Shown here in pieces: positions 1 to 8,070 of a stretch of DNA of 64,000 bases (positions are counted from its first letter, which is position 1; each line of letters starts with the position of its first letter). The stretch lies in the NCBI GenBank assembly GCA_023423335.1, contig JAFAFU010000067.1, forward strand, positions 1-64,000. The letters are read 5' to 3'. The notes below the pieces were generated by a model. The model was not told the DNA's origin. It searched no databases and was given only the letters and a program-made list of their open reading frames with translations. The position numbers were made by a program, and so were the translations under genes. This DNA comes from Bacillota bacterium (GTDB lineage Bacteria; Bacillota; Clostridia; Lachnospirales; Lachnospiraceae).

Positions 1-477
1 TACGTGGAATACGGAGCCGCCGATATCGGGGTTGTGGGCAAGGATACCATTCTGGAGGAAGGCCGAAAAATGTTTGAGGTGGTGGATTTGGGTCTCGGTA
101 AATGCCGGATGTGTGTTGCGGGACCGGAGACTGCCAGGGAGAGGCTGCAGCATGGGGAATTGATTCGCGTTGCCACGAAGTATCCGAACATTGCCAAGGA
201 TTATTTCTATAATAAAAAGCATCAGACCGTAGAAATCATTAAGCTGAACGGTTCGATTGAGCTGGCTCCGATTGTGGGTTTATCCGAAGTGATCGTGGAT
301 ATTGTTGAGACGGGTTCCACCTTAAGGGAGAACGGGCTGGTGGTACTGGAGGAGATCTGCAATATCTCCGCACGGATGGTAGTGAACGAGGTCAGCATGA
401 AGATGGAACATGAACGTATCACTAAGATCATAAGGGATTTAAAGAATTGCCTGCAGCCCAGCGTTTGCAGGCTGTGA
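1..477 (+). CDS. hisG: ATP phosphoribosyltransferase, short form (5' truncated by window)
   Basis: First step of histidine synthesis: condenses ATP with PRPP to phosphoribosyl-ATP in the cytoplasm. The frame is open from base 1, so the N-terminus lies outside the window; about 158 residues remain. The segment DIVETGSTLREN is the PRPP/phosphate-binding loop of HisG, and GLSEVIVDIVE just before it is also typical. The protein ends shortly after ERITKIIRDLKN without the C-terminal ACT-like regulatory domain, so it is the short form, which in known systems needs the partner HisZ; that gene would have to lie upstream, outside the window. It is followed by hisD after 75 bases holding repeat copy A. 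Confidence 0.93.
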   Translation, partial: YVEYGAADIGVVGKDTILEEGRKMFEVVDLGLGKCRMCVAGPETARERLQHGELIRVATKYPNIAKDYFYNKKHQTVEIIKLNGSIELAPIVGLSEVIVDIVETGSTLRENGLVVLEEICNISARMVVNEVSMKMEHERITKIIRDLKNCLQPSVCRL

Positions 478-555
478 AGCGGCAGATGGAGATTGGTGTA
501 AATATTGTGCTGGTGCCGGGATTCGCGGGTATCGGCAGCATGGAGGATTCATATG
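476..555 (+). repeat. Dispersed RBS-hairpin repeat, copy A (before hisD)
   Basis: Fills the gap between hisG and hisD. A first module at 476-496 (GAAGCGGCAGATGGAGATT) resembles the minus-strand module at 54680-54710. A second module at 500-555 matches 26746-26801 at 52 of 56 positions without gaps. It folds as a hairpin with arms near 508-518 and 533-540, then presents GGAGG at 542-546 and the hisD ATG at 553. One stem pair differs from copy B by a compensatory change (T514-A to C-G). Confidence 0.75.
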
Positions 556-1842
556 AGAATAGTTGAATTGAATGAGGCTACGAAGAAGAATATATTACAG
601 GACCTGCTAAAGAGAAGTCCGAACCAATATGAAGCCTACGAAAGCGCCGTGTCTAAGATTCTGGAGAATGTCAGGACCAGAGGAGACGAGGCCTTATCGG
701 AATATACGGCAAAGTTTGATCTTGCGGCAATCAACCGGGAGAATATCCGTGTTACGGAAGAAGAGATTGAGGAGGCCTATCAAGAGATCGAACCGGAGGT
801 ACTGGAGGTTATCCGGAAAGCGATGAAGAATATTGAAGCCTTCCACAGCAAGCAAAAGCAGTACAGCTGGTTTGATACATCTGAGAACGGAACGATCTTA
901 GGGCAGAAGGTTACTCCCATTGAAGCGGCAGGGGTCTACGTGCCCGGAGGTAAAGCGGCGTATCCTTCTTCTGTCTTAATGAATGTAATTCCGGCAAAGG
1001 TGGCGGGAGTCAAAAGAATAGCCATGACAACGCCCCCTGATAAGAACGGTAAGGTTTTTGCCAAGACTTTGGTAGCCGCGAAGGAAGCCGGAGTAACGGA
1101 AATCTATAAGGTCGGCGGAGCCCAGGCTATCGCAGCCCTGGCTTTCGGTACGGAGAGTATCGCAAAGGTGGATAAGATTGTCGGACCGGGCAATATCTAT
1201 GTTGCATTGGCAAAAAAAGCGGTTTACGGTTATGTCAGTATTGATTCGATTGCAGGGCCCAGTGAGATTCTTGTATTGGCGGATGAGACAGCGAATCCCA
1301 GATTTATCGCGGCGGATTTACTTTCCCAGGCAGAGCATGATGAATTGGCCTCCTCTATTTTGGTAACGACCAGCCGTGAATTGGCGGAACAGGTTTCGAA
1401 GGAAGTAAGGCTTTTCACGGAAGAGCTGTCCAGAAAGGAGATTTTACAGAAATCCCTGGATAACTACGGTTATCTGCTGATAGCCAGGGACCTTGCGGAA
1501 GCCGTGGAGGTGACGAATGAAATCGCATCCGAGCACCTTGAGATCATGACGAGGGATCCCTTCATGGTTATGACAAGGATTAAGAATGCCGGTGCCATCT
1601 TTATCGGAGAATATTCCAGTGAACCTCTTGGAGATTACATGGCCGGACCGAATCACATTCTTCCGACCAATGGGACAGCGAAGTTCTTCTCGCCGCTTTC
1701 TGTGGATGACTTTGTTAAGAAGTCCAGTATCATCGCTTACTCAAGAGAGGCTCTGGAACCGATTCACAAGGATATAGAGACCTTTGCGAAATCCGAAGGT
1801 CTGACTGCCCATGCCAATTCAATTGCGGTCAGATTCGAATAA
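553..1842 (+). CDS. hisD: Histidinol dehydrogenase
   Basis: Oxidises L-histidinol to L-histidine in two NAD-dependent steps, the last reactions of the pathway. The 429-residue length is normal. Family marks seen: PGGKAAYPSSVLMNVIPA in the substrate region, LLSQAEHDE (zinc ligands Gln and His), the catalytic Glu327-His328 pair in NEIASEHLE, and the GDYMAGPNHILPT segment with the Asp ligand. The frame is open further upstream to 505, but the ATG at 553 has GGAGG seven bases before it and starts with the expected MRIVELNE, so this start is preferred. Second gene of the his operon, with the RBS supplied by repeat copy A. Confidence 0.96.
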   Translation: MRIVELNEATKKNILQDLLKRSPNQYEAYESAVSKILENVRTRGDEALSEYTAKFDLAAINRENIRVTEEEIEEAYQEIEPEVLEVIRKAMKNIEAFHSKQKQYSWFDTSENGTILGQKVTPIEAAGVYVPGGKAAYPSSVLMNVIPAKVAGVKRIAMTTPPDKNGKVFAKTLVAAKEAGVTEIYKVGGAQAIAALAFGTESIAKVDKIVGPGNIYVALAKKAVYGYVSIDSIAGPSEILVLADETANPRFIAADLLSQAEHDELASSILVTTSRELAEQVSKEVRLFTEELSRKEILQKSLDNYGYLLIARDLAEAVEVTNEIASEHLEIMTRDPFMVMTRIKNAGAIFIGEYSSEPLGDYMAGPNHILPTNGTAKFFSPLSVDDFVKKSSIIAYSREALEPIHKDIETFAKSEGLTAHANSIAVRFE

Positions 1843-1849
1843 TCTGTGT

Positions 1850-1879
1850 TTGACATTTATTTCACTTATTGTATATAAT
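1850..1879 (+). promoter_or_regulatory. Internal σA-type promoter ahead of hisB
   Basis: TTGACA at 1850-1855, 18-base spacer, TATAAT at 1874-1879. Both hexamers match consensus exactly. It starts just after the hisD stop codon and lies about 30 bases before the hisB start, so the distal his genes, and perhaps alaS, can be transcribed independently of hisG-hisD. Confidence 0.75.
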
Positions 1880-1909
1880 ACTTATGAAGATGAAACGGGA
1901 GGGAAGAAG

Positions 1910-2500
1910 ATGGAGAACAGAACTGCTTCGATCAGCCGTATAACGAAGGAAACCGAGATTGCCCTGGAGCTTGCCCTGGATGGAAGCGGTAAATCGCAGA
2001 TTGAGACCGGAATCGGATTTTTCAATCATATGCTGGACAGCTTTGCCAGACACGGCTTTTTTGATTTAAAACTGACCGTGAAGGGCGATCTTTATGTGGA
2101 CGCACATCATACGGTTGAGGATACCGGGATTGTTCTCGGACAGGCCATAAAAAGTGCTTTGGGTGAAAAAGAGGGCATCAAACGTTACGGTTCTTTCCTT
2201 CTTCCTATGGATGAGGCGCTGGTTATGTGTGCCATAGATTTGTCCGGCCGTCCTTATCTGTCCTATGATATGAATTATTCGGCTGATAAGGTGGGTTATC
2301 TGGATACGGAGCTGGTCAAGGAATTCTTCTATGCGGTATCCTATTCGGCAGGGATGAATCTACATATTAAGATGTTAAGCGGCGGTAACAACCATCACGT
2401 TATTGAGGCAGCCTTCAAAGCGTTTGCCAAGGCGTTGGATGAAGCCTGCAGCCTCGATCCGAGAATTCAGGGTGTTCTCTCTACCAAAGGATCAATTTGA
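1910..2500 (+). CDS. hisB: Imidazoleglycerol-phosphate dehydratase
   Basis: Dehydrates imidazole glycerol phosphate to imidazole acetol phosphate in histidine synthesis. At 196 residues it is the monofunctional form, without the histidinol-phosphatase domain of enteric HisB. The two Mn-binding histidine motifs are present: AHHTVEDTGIVLG and GGNNHHVIEAAFKAFA. The frame extends upstream to 1811, but the ATG at 1910 follows a GGGAGGGAAG ribosome binding site and gives the usual N-terminus; the upstream part overlaps the hisD end and the promoter at 1850-1879. In many Firmicutes hisH follows hisB; here only 60 noncoding bases separate it from hisA. Confidence 0.95.
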   Translation: MENRTASISRITKETEIALELALDGSGKSQIETGIGFFNHMLDSFARHGFFDLKLTVKGDLYVDAHHTVEDTGIVLGQAIKSALGEKEGIKRYGSFLLPMDEALVMCAIDLSGRPYLSYDMNYSADKVGYLDTELVKEFFYAVSYSAGMNLHIKMLSGGNNHHVIEAAFKAFAKALDEACSLDPRIQGVLSTKGSI

Positions 2501-2560
2501 GTTTATTTTAAATGGAAGGGTCTTACCAAAATAGAATGCAATAGAAAGGCAAGGACAGAT

Positions 2561-3289
2561 ATGAAATTATTTCCGGCAATCGATATAAAAAACGGCCAAT
2601 GCGTAAGACTGAGACAGGGCAGCTTTCGTGATGTGTTAGTATACTCCGACGTACCTTTAAAAGTGGCAAAACAATGGGAAGCTTACGGGGCTTCCTTTAT
2701 CCATATCGTGGACCTGGACGGTGCCCTGGTTGGTCATTCCGTCAATGAAGAGGTCATACATGAAATTGTAGAGAATGTGAAGATTCCGGTACAGGTCGGC
2801 GGAGGAATCCGTACGATCAAGGATATCGAAAATAAGCTTTCCCTGGGAGTAGGCCGGGTAATCATCGGAACAAAAGCAGTAAAAGATCCGGGGTTTATTA
2901 AGGAAGCAATCCAGAACTTCGGTGCGGACCGGATTCTGATCGGCATTGATGCGAAGGATGGCATGGTAGCGATCGAAGGTTGGGAAACCCTCAGTAATTA
3001 CCAGGCGGTTACTCTTGCCCTGGAGATGAAGAAGGCCGGAGTTAAGACGATTGTTTATACGGATATTTCAAAGGATGGCATGCTGCAGGGACCGAACATC
3101 ACGCATACAAAGGAAATGGTCCATGAGACGGGACTTAATATTATCGCCTCCGGCGGTGTATCCTCCTTAAAGGATCTGGAGCTGCTGCAGGAAATCAATG
3201 TCTATGGCGCAATCATAGGTAAAGCTTTATATGAGAATAAAATAGAATTCAAGAAAGCCGTAGCCATGTTTGAACGACCGGTACATTAG
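2561..3289 (+). CDS. hisA: ProFAR isomerase
   Basis: 1-(5-phosphoribosyl)-5-[(5-phosphoribosylamino)methylideneamino]imidazole-4-carboxamide isomerase, a TIM-barrel enzyme carrying out an Amadori rearrangement. The 242 residues are full length. Both catalytic aspartates are kept: Asp8 in PAIDIKNG and the second in YTDISKDGMLQGPN. Phosphate-binding loops VGGGIRT and ASGGVSS are intact. This contrasts with the next gene, whose HisF-like barrel has lost these features. The start follows an AAGGCAAGGA ribosome binding site. Confidence 0.95.
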   Translation: MKLFPAIDIKNGQCVRLRQGSFRDVLVYSDVPLKVAKQWEAYGASFIHIVDLDGALVGHSVNEEVIHEIVENVKIPVQVGGGIRTIKDIENKLSLGVGRVIIGTKAVKDPGFIKEAIQNFGADRILIGIDAKDGMVAIEGWETLSNYQAVTLALEMKKAGVKTIVYTDISKDGMLQGPNITHTKEMVHETGLNIIASGGVSSLKDLELLQEINVYGAIIGKALYENKIEFKKAVAMFERPVH

Positions 3290-3322
3290 GTACAGTTCCT
3301 ATGCGGTATAAGGAGGTAGCAG

Positions 3323-4591
3323 ATGTCTTATAAGAAAATCATACCCTATATCAATGCGGAAAACGAGGTGCTGTCCCATGCGGTACAGTTGGCGAAAGCT
3401 TACTCCGACGGGGGAGCGGATGAAATCCTGGTTTATAATTATTCCAAGGATGAAAAATCCCGGGAGGAATTCTTAAGCCTGGCCAGGGAATTGAATAAAG
3501 TCCTGGATGTCCCGCTGTTGATCGGAGCCTATGTCAAACGGCTGGAGGATGTGAAAAAGGCCCTCTATACCGGAGCGGCCGCCGTGCTGGTCAAATATTC
3601 ACTGTTGGAGGATAAGCAGCTCTTATCGGAGGCAGCCGAGCGCTTTGGCTCCGACAAGATTCTGGTAGAGCTGGATATGATGGAATGCATGGACTCCGGC
3701 GGAAAGAACCTTTTTGAGCATATAAGGGCCTATGGGGCCGGAAAGCTTCTGCTAAAGCATGTTGCATTATCAGAGAATACCACCGCGATGATTAATAAAT
3801 CTCCGGTACCTGTGATCATAAGGGACAGCCTTGTGAGGAATGATATCGGCAGCTTGATTTCCATTTCCAATGTTATCGGCGTTGCTACCAATTTTTATGA
3901 AAATAAAGATATCATGAAGGCCAAGCATGCCCTGAAGCAGAATGGGATTAAGGTCAATGCATTTGAAAGCAAACTGCCTTTCTCCCGGTTCAGACCGGAC
4001 GCTGCCGGGCTGATTCCGGTTATTACGCAGGACTATAAAACAGGCGAGGTTTTAATGCTTGCGTATATGAATGAGGAGGCTTATAATAAGACTATTGTCG
4101 GCGGCAGGATGACTTACTACTCCCGGAGCCGTGGTACCCTGTGGTTAAAGGGGGAAACCTCCGGCCATTACCAATATGTCAAGGAATTATCGATTGACTG
4201 CGATCAGGACACCCTGCTGGCGAAGGTCAGACAGATCGGGCCGGCCTGCCATACCGGAAGCCGGAGCTGCTTCCATACGAAACTGGTTGAGAAGGAATAC
4301 AAGAATACGGATCCTTTTCATGTATTTGAAGAGGTACTGGATGTGATTTCAGACCGCAGGAAGAATCCGAAGGAAGGCTCCTATACCAATTACCTTTTTG
4401 ATAAGGGAATTGATAAGATCCTGAAGAAATGTGGGGAAGAAGCGGCGGAGATTATCATCGCGGCAAAAAATCCCGGTTCGGAGGAGCTTCGGTACGAAAT
4501 CGCGGATTATCTGTATCATCTCATGGTATTGATGGCAGAATGCGGATTGGAGTGGCAGGATATTACGGCAGAGTTGGCGAACAGGAAATAA
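3323..4591 (+). CDS. hisIE: Fusion of HisF-like barrel with PR-AMP cyclohydrolase/PR-ATP pyrophosphatase (HisIE)
   Basis: Residues 1 to about 212 resemble HisF (KKIIPYINAE, GGADEILVYNY, LTGA-like strands), about 215-320 are HisI, and about 325-420 are HisE. HisI marks: YYSRSRGTLWLKGETSGHYQ, DCDQDTLLAKV and HTGSRSCF. HisE marks: LFDKGIDKILKKCGEEAAEI and EIADYLYHLMVLM. HisI and HisE hydrolyse PR-ATP to PR-AMP and open the ring. The barrel lacks the HisF catalytic aspartates (residue 11 is Asn; the second Asp loop is replaced by LKHVALS) and its phosphate loops are altered, so I infer it is not a cyclase. GGAGG stands 7 bases before the ATG. Last gene of the his operon here; alaS follows after 38 bases. 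Confidence 0.9.
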   Translation: MSYKKIIPYINAENEVLSHAVQLAKAYSDGGADEILVYNYSKDEKSREEFLSLARELNKVLDVPLLIGAYVKRLEDVKKALYTGAAAVLVKYSLLEDKQLLSEAAERFGSDKILVELDMMECMDSGGKNLFEHIRAYGAGKLLLKHVALSENTTAMINKSPVPVIIRDSLVRNDIGSLISISNVIGVATNFYENKDIMKAKHALKQNGIKVNAFESKLPFSRFRPDAAGLIPVITQDYKTGEVLMLAYMNEEAYNKTIVGGRMTYYSRSRGTLWLKGETSGHYQYVKELSIDCDQDTLLAKVRQIGPACHTGSRSCFHTKLVEKEYKNTDPFHVFEEVLDVISDRRKNPKEGSYTNYLFDKGIDKILKKCGEEAAEIIIAAKNPGSEELRYEIADYLYHLMVLMAECGLEWQDITAELANRK

Positions 4592-4629
4592 AATATTTAG
4601 ATTTCATATATTTTAGGAGGCAAGAATAA

Positions 4630-7269
4630 GTGCAAACGTACGGTGTAAATGAACTCAGAAAGATGTTCCTGGAATTCTTTGAAAGCAAGGGCCATCTGGT
4701 ATTAAACAGTTTTCCTCTGATTCCCCATAATGATAACAGCTTATTGCTGATTAATTCCGGTATGGCTCCTTTAAAGCCATATTTCACCGGGCAGGAGATC
4801 CCTCCGAGAAAGAGGGTGGCAACCTGCCAGAAATGTATCCGTACCGGTGATATCGAGAATGTGGGCAAGACGGCCAGACATGCAACTTTCTTTGAGATGT
4901 TGGGTAATTTCTCCTTCGGTGATTATTTTAAGCATGAGGCAATTGCCTGGTCCTGGGAATTTTTAACCGAAACAGTAGGCCTTGATAAAAACCGTCTCTA
5001 TCCCTCCGTATATCAGGAGGATGATGAGGCGTTTGAGATATGGAATAAAGAGATCGGTATTTCTGCGGAGCGGATTACCCGCCTGGGTAAGGCGGATAAT
5101 TTCTGGGAGCACGGCGCAGGTCCCTGCGGTCCCTGTTCTGAAATCTATTATGACCGCGGTGTAAAATATGGCTGCGGTAAGCCTGATTGTGCCGTGGGCT
5201 GTGACTGTGACCGCTTCATCGAAGTATGGAATAATGTATTTACCCAGTTTAACGGAGATGGCAACGGAAATTATACGGAGCTGGAGAATAAAAATATTGA
5301 TACCGGTATGGGCCTTGAGCGACTTGCAACCGTGGTTCAGGATGTCGGCTCTATTTTTGATATCGATACCTTTAAGGCAACGAGAGATAAGGTTTGCCAG
5401 ATTGCGAAGACAGCCTACCAAAAGGATGCGAAGAAGGATGTATCCATCCGCCTGATTACGGATCATATCCGTTCCGTAACCTTTATGGCTTCGGACGGTA
5501 TCATTCCTTCCAATGAAGGAAGAGGCTATGTATTCCGCCGTCTTCTTCGCCGTGCCGCAAGACATGGAAGACTCCTGGGTATTGAAGGAAGCTTTCTGGC
5601 AGAGCTGAGCAAAACAGTTATCGCAGGCTGTAAGGATGGTTATCCGGAGCTGGAGGAGAAGAAGGAATATATCTTAAAGCTGCTTACCATTGAAGAAGAG
5701 AAATTTACAAAGACGATAGATCAGGGCCTTAGTATCTTAAATGAGATGGAGAAGGAACTGGATCGGAACAATTTAAAGACACTGGCCGGCGAGGATGTAT
5801 TCAAGCTTTACGACACCTACGGCTTTCCTCTGGATCTGACCAGGGAAATCTTAGAGGAGAAGGGTTACCAGATCGATGAGAAGGGCTTTAAGGAAGCCAT
5901 GGAGGTGCAGAGGGTAACCGCCAGAAATGCCAGAGGCACCACGAATTATATGGGTGCGGAAGAGACGGTTTACCAACAGATTGACCCGGCAATTACCTCG
6001 GCCTTTGTAGGCTATGAGACCCTGATCCATACCTCTATGATTACCGTATTGACTACGGAGGCAGCGCTTACGGAGGAATTGATTGCAGGACAGAAGGGTA
6101 CCATCCTGGTGGAGGAGACTCCGTTCTATGCTACCAGCGGCGGGCAGGCCGCCGATTCCGGTGTTATCCGGACGGCCTCTGCCGAATTCGAGGTGGAAGA
6201 TACCATCAGGCTCCAGGGCGGAAAGATCGGTCATGTGGGTGTGGTAACCAAGGGAATTTTCAAGGTAAAGGACCAGGTTACACTGCAGGTAAATACTGCC
6301 CGGAGAGCTGCAACAGCGAAGAATCACAGTGCGACCCATCTGTTACAGAAGGCATTAAGAACCGTACTTGGTTCTCATGTGGAACAGGCGGGCTCCTATG
6401 TATCGGAGGATCGTTTACGTTTTGATTTTACCCATTTCTCCGCCCTGACCTCAGAGGAGATCAGCCGTGTGGAGGCCCTGGTAAATGAACAGATATCTAA
6501 TGGACTGGCTGTAAATACCAAGGTCATGAACCTGGAGGATGCAAAAAAAGAAGGCGCCATGGCGTTATTTGGCGAGAAATATGCGGAGAATGTCCGGGTT
6601 GTCACCATGGGGGATTACAGCAAGGAGCTTTGCGGCGGTACCCATGTCAGCAATACCGGTGCAATTACCGTATTCAAGATTTTATCCGAAGCGGGAATCG
6701 CTGCCGGAGTCAGAAGAATTGAAGCCCTGACCGGTAACGGAGTCCTAAATTTCTATAAGGAGCTGGAAAATGAACTCCATGGGGCAGCCAGGGCTGCGAA
6801 GGCAGATCCGGCTCAGCTTACGAGTAAAATAGAAGGCTATCTTGAGGAAATCAAAGCCCTCCGCTCTGAGAATGAGAAATTAAAGAGCAGGCTGGCGAAT
6901 AACTCCCTCGGGGATGTCATGAATCAGGTGATTGAGGTTCAGGGGGTTAAGTTACTTGCCGCCAAGGTACCGGAGCTGGATATGAACGGTCTTCGGAACC
7001 TGGGTGACCAGTTAAAGGAAAAGCTGGGAGAAGGCGTTATCGTCCTGGCTTCCTCCACAGCACCGGATAAAGTCAGCTTGCTTGCGATGGCCAGTGACGG
7101 TGCCATGGCAAAGGGTGCCCATGCCGGTAATCTGATCAAGGAGCTTGCTTCTCTGGTTGGCGGTGGCGGCGGCGGAAGGCCGAACATGGCACAGGCCGGG
7201 GGCAAATCCGCGGTTGGAATCGATACGGCAGTCGCAAAGGCGAAAGAAGTATTGGTGAAACAATTATAA
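4630..7269 (+). CDS. alaS: Alanyl-tRNA synthetase
   Basis: Charges tRNA-Ala and edits mischarged serine and glycine. The full 879 residues include the class II catalytic core (ARHATFFEMLGNFSFGDYF near residue 80), the editing domain with zinc ligands His566 and His570 (HSATH) and Cys668/His672 (CGGTH), a coiled stretch near residues 715-760, and a DHHA1-type C-terminal domain ending with a glycine-rich GGGGGGRP loop. The start codon is GTG, with AGGAGG 9 bases upstream. It sits closely behind the his operon with no T-box leader between. Confidence 0.97.
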   Translation: MQTYGVNELRKMFLEFFESKGHLVLNSFPLIPHNDNSLLLINSGMAPLKPYFTGQEIPPRKRVATCQKCIRTGDIENVGKTARHATFFEMLGNFSFGDYFKHEAIAWSWEFLTETVGLDKNRLYPSVYQEDDEAFEIWNKEIGISAERITRLGKADNFWEHGAGPCGPCSEIYYDRGVKYGCGKPDCAVGCDCDRFIEVWNNVFTQFNGDGNGNYTELENKNIDTGMGLERLATVVQDVGSIFDIDTFKATRDKVCQIAKTAYQKDAKKDVSIRLITDHIRSVTFMASDGIIPSNEGRGYVFRRLLRRAARHGRLLGIEGSFLAELSKTVIAGCKDGYPELEEKKEYILKLLTIEEEKFTKTIDQGLSILNEMEKELDRNNLKTLAGEDVFKLYDTYGFPLDLTREILEEKGYQIDEKGFKEAMEVQRVTARNARGTTNYMGAEETVYQQIDPAITSAFVGYETLIHTSMITVLTTEAALTEELIAGQKGTILVEETPFYATSGGQAADSGVIRTASAEFEVEDTIRLQGGKIGHVGVVTKGIFKVKDQVTLQVNTARRAATAKNHSATHLLQKALRTVLGSHVEQAGSYVSEDRLRFDFTHFSALTSEEISRVEALVNEQISNGLAVNTKVMNLEDAKKEGAMALFGEKYAENVRVVTMGDYSKELCGGTHVSNTGAITVFKILSEAGIAAGVRRIEALTGNGVLNFYKELENELHGAARAAKADPAQLTSKIEGYLEEIKALRSENEKLKSRLANNSLGDVMNQVIEVQGVKLLAAKVPELDMNGLRNLGDQLKEKLGEGVIVLASSTAPDKVSLLAMASDGAMAKGAHAGNLIKELASLVGGGGGGRPNMAQAGGKSAVGIDTAVAKAKEVLVKQL

Positions 7270-7276
7270 AAATCAG

Positions 7277-7304
7277 TTGACGAAATTGCAAAATATGTTA
7301 TAAT
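7277..7304 (+). promoter_or_regulatory. σA promoter of rpsU
   Basis: TTGACG at 7277-7282, 16-base spacer, TATAAT at 7299-7304 with an upstream TGT that makes an extended -10. The -35 reads TTGACGAA, an 8-mer that recurs at other promoters in this window. Confidence 0.8.
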
Positions 7305-7334
7305 CTTTTTAGTGCTATTCAAAAAATACCCAAA

Positions 7335-7361
7335 CAGTTGTATACGCACAATACACAACTG
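7335..7361 (+). promoter_or_regulatory. Leader hairpin abutting the rpsU ribosome binding site
   Basis: Perfect 7-base arms CAGTTGT (7335-7341) and ACAACTG (7355-7361); the last base of the stem is the first G of the GGAGGGAGGT Shine-Dalgarno tract. It could shield or present the ribosome binding site of a ribosomal protein gene. Function is inference. Confidence 0.45.
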
Positions 7362-7383
7362 GAGGGAGGTTAGGTGTGAGACT

Positions 7384-7557
7384 ATGTCAAATGTAATTGT
7401 TAAAGACAATGAGACTTTAGACAGTGCTCTCCGCAGATTCAAAAGAAACTGCGCGAAAGCCGGTATCCAGCAGGAGATCCGCAAGAGGGAGCATTATGAG
7501 AAGCCCAGCGTCAGACGTAAGAAAAAGTCTGAAGCGGCTAGAAAACGTAAATATTAA
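7384..7557 (+). CDS. rpsU: 30S ribosomal protein bS21
   Basis: Small-subunit ribosomal protein near the anti-Shine-Dalgarno end of 16S rRNA. It has 57 residues, the usual Gram-positive length, and begins MSNVIVKDNETLDSALRRF with the basic tail RRKKKSEAARKRKY. The frame is open upstream to 7312, but that would include the leader hairpin; the ATG at 7384 lies 14 bases after GGAGG. It has its own promoter (7277-7304) and terminator (7569-7600), so it is probably monocistronic, although in Bacillus it heads the same yqf gene neighbourhood that follows here. Confidence 0.97.
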   Translation: MSNVIVKDNETLDSALRRFKRNCAKAGIQQEIRKREHYEKPSVRRKKKSEAARKRKY

Positions 7558-7568
7558 TCCATGATAAG

Positions 7569-7600
7569 AACTTCCAATGAGAATTCATTGGAAGTTTTTT
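7569..7600 (+). terminator. Intrinsic terminator of rpsU
   Basis: Perfect 12-base arms AACTTCCAATGA (7569-7580) and TCATTGGAAGTT (7585-7596), loop GAAT, followed by a run of T to 7600. Confidence 0.92.
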
Positions 7601-7667
7601 ATAGTCTACATATTAATGTAAATTCATATATTATTACAGTATCTGCAAAGGATTTAAGGGGGCAGCT

Positions 7668-8033
7668 ATGCGTAAGAACCTGAAATCATCCCATGAAAAG
7701 TTCAAGAAAACTTCGAGAAACACCCTGTATCAGGGAATGGACACGAAGAAAAAGAAAAAACTTGAACCGAAATTATCCTGTCTGGAGGAAGTGTCCAATT
7801 TCTTGAATCTTCCGGCCGATATGCTGGCCGGAGCTCCGATTATCACAGCGACCGGCCGCAATGAAATATGTTTGGAAAATTATAAGGGAATTATTGAATA
7901 TAACGGAAATCTCATTAAGGTACAGACAAAGATATGTAAGATATGCATCGAGGGCACGAAACTGAATATTTTGTATTTTACAGAGGATGAAATGAAGATC
8001 ACAGGCTTCATACAGGCGATATATTACCAATGA
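7668..8033 (+). CDS. yqfC: Sporulation protein YqfC
   Basis: Small YabP/YqfC-family protein, 121 residues, known from Bacillus as a mother-cell sporulation gene controlled by σE; its molecular role is not settled. The N-terminal third is very lysine-rich, and the β-rich family core is seen in ITATGRNEICLENYKGIIEYN and TKICKICIEGTKLNILYF. AAGGGGGC precedes the ATG. The AT-rich leader has a CATATATT resembling a σE -10, but I find no -35 at correct spacing. It is followed by yqfD after 37 bases, the standard order. Confidence 0.88.
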   Translation: MRKNLKSSHEKFKKTSRNTLYQGMDTKKKKKLEPKLSCLEEVSNFLNLPADMLAGAPIITATGRNEICLENYKGIIEYNGNLIKVQTKICKICIEGTKLNILYFTEDEMKITGFIQAIYYQ

Positions 8034-8070
8034 TGGTCACAGGGACTTTAGAAGGTATGGAGGCAATCGC

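Noticed and set aside
3323..3960. A functional hisF
   Set aside because: The barrel-like N-terminal domain of the HisIE fusion lacks both catalytic aspartates and normal phosphate loops.
4592..4629. T-box leader for alaS
   Set aside because: Only 38 bases separate alaS from the his operon and no T-box sequence is present. I also saw no T-box or known riboswitch upstream of the his genes, DAHP synthase, speD or folD.
4963..5565. 200-residue open frame on the minus strand inside alaS
   Set aside because: It lies entirely opposite a well-matched gene, has no ribosome binding site and no recognisable domain; a shadow frame.
7600..7667. σE promoter of yqfC
   Set aside because: CATATATT resembles a σE -10 but no -35 stands at the right spacing; expected from family knowledge but not shown by the sequence.
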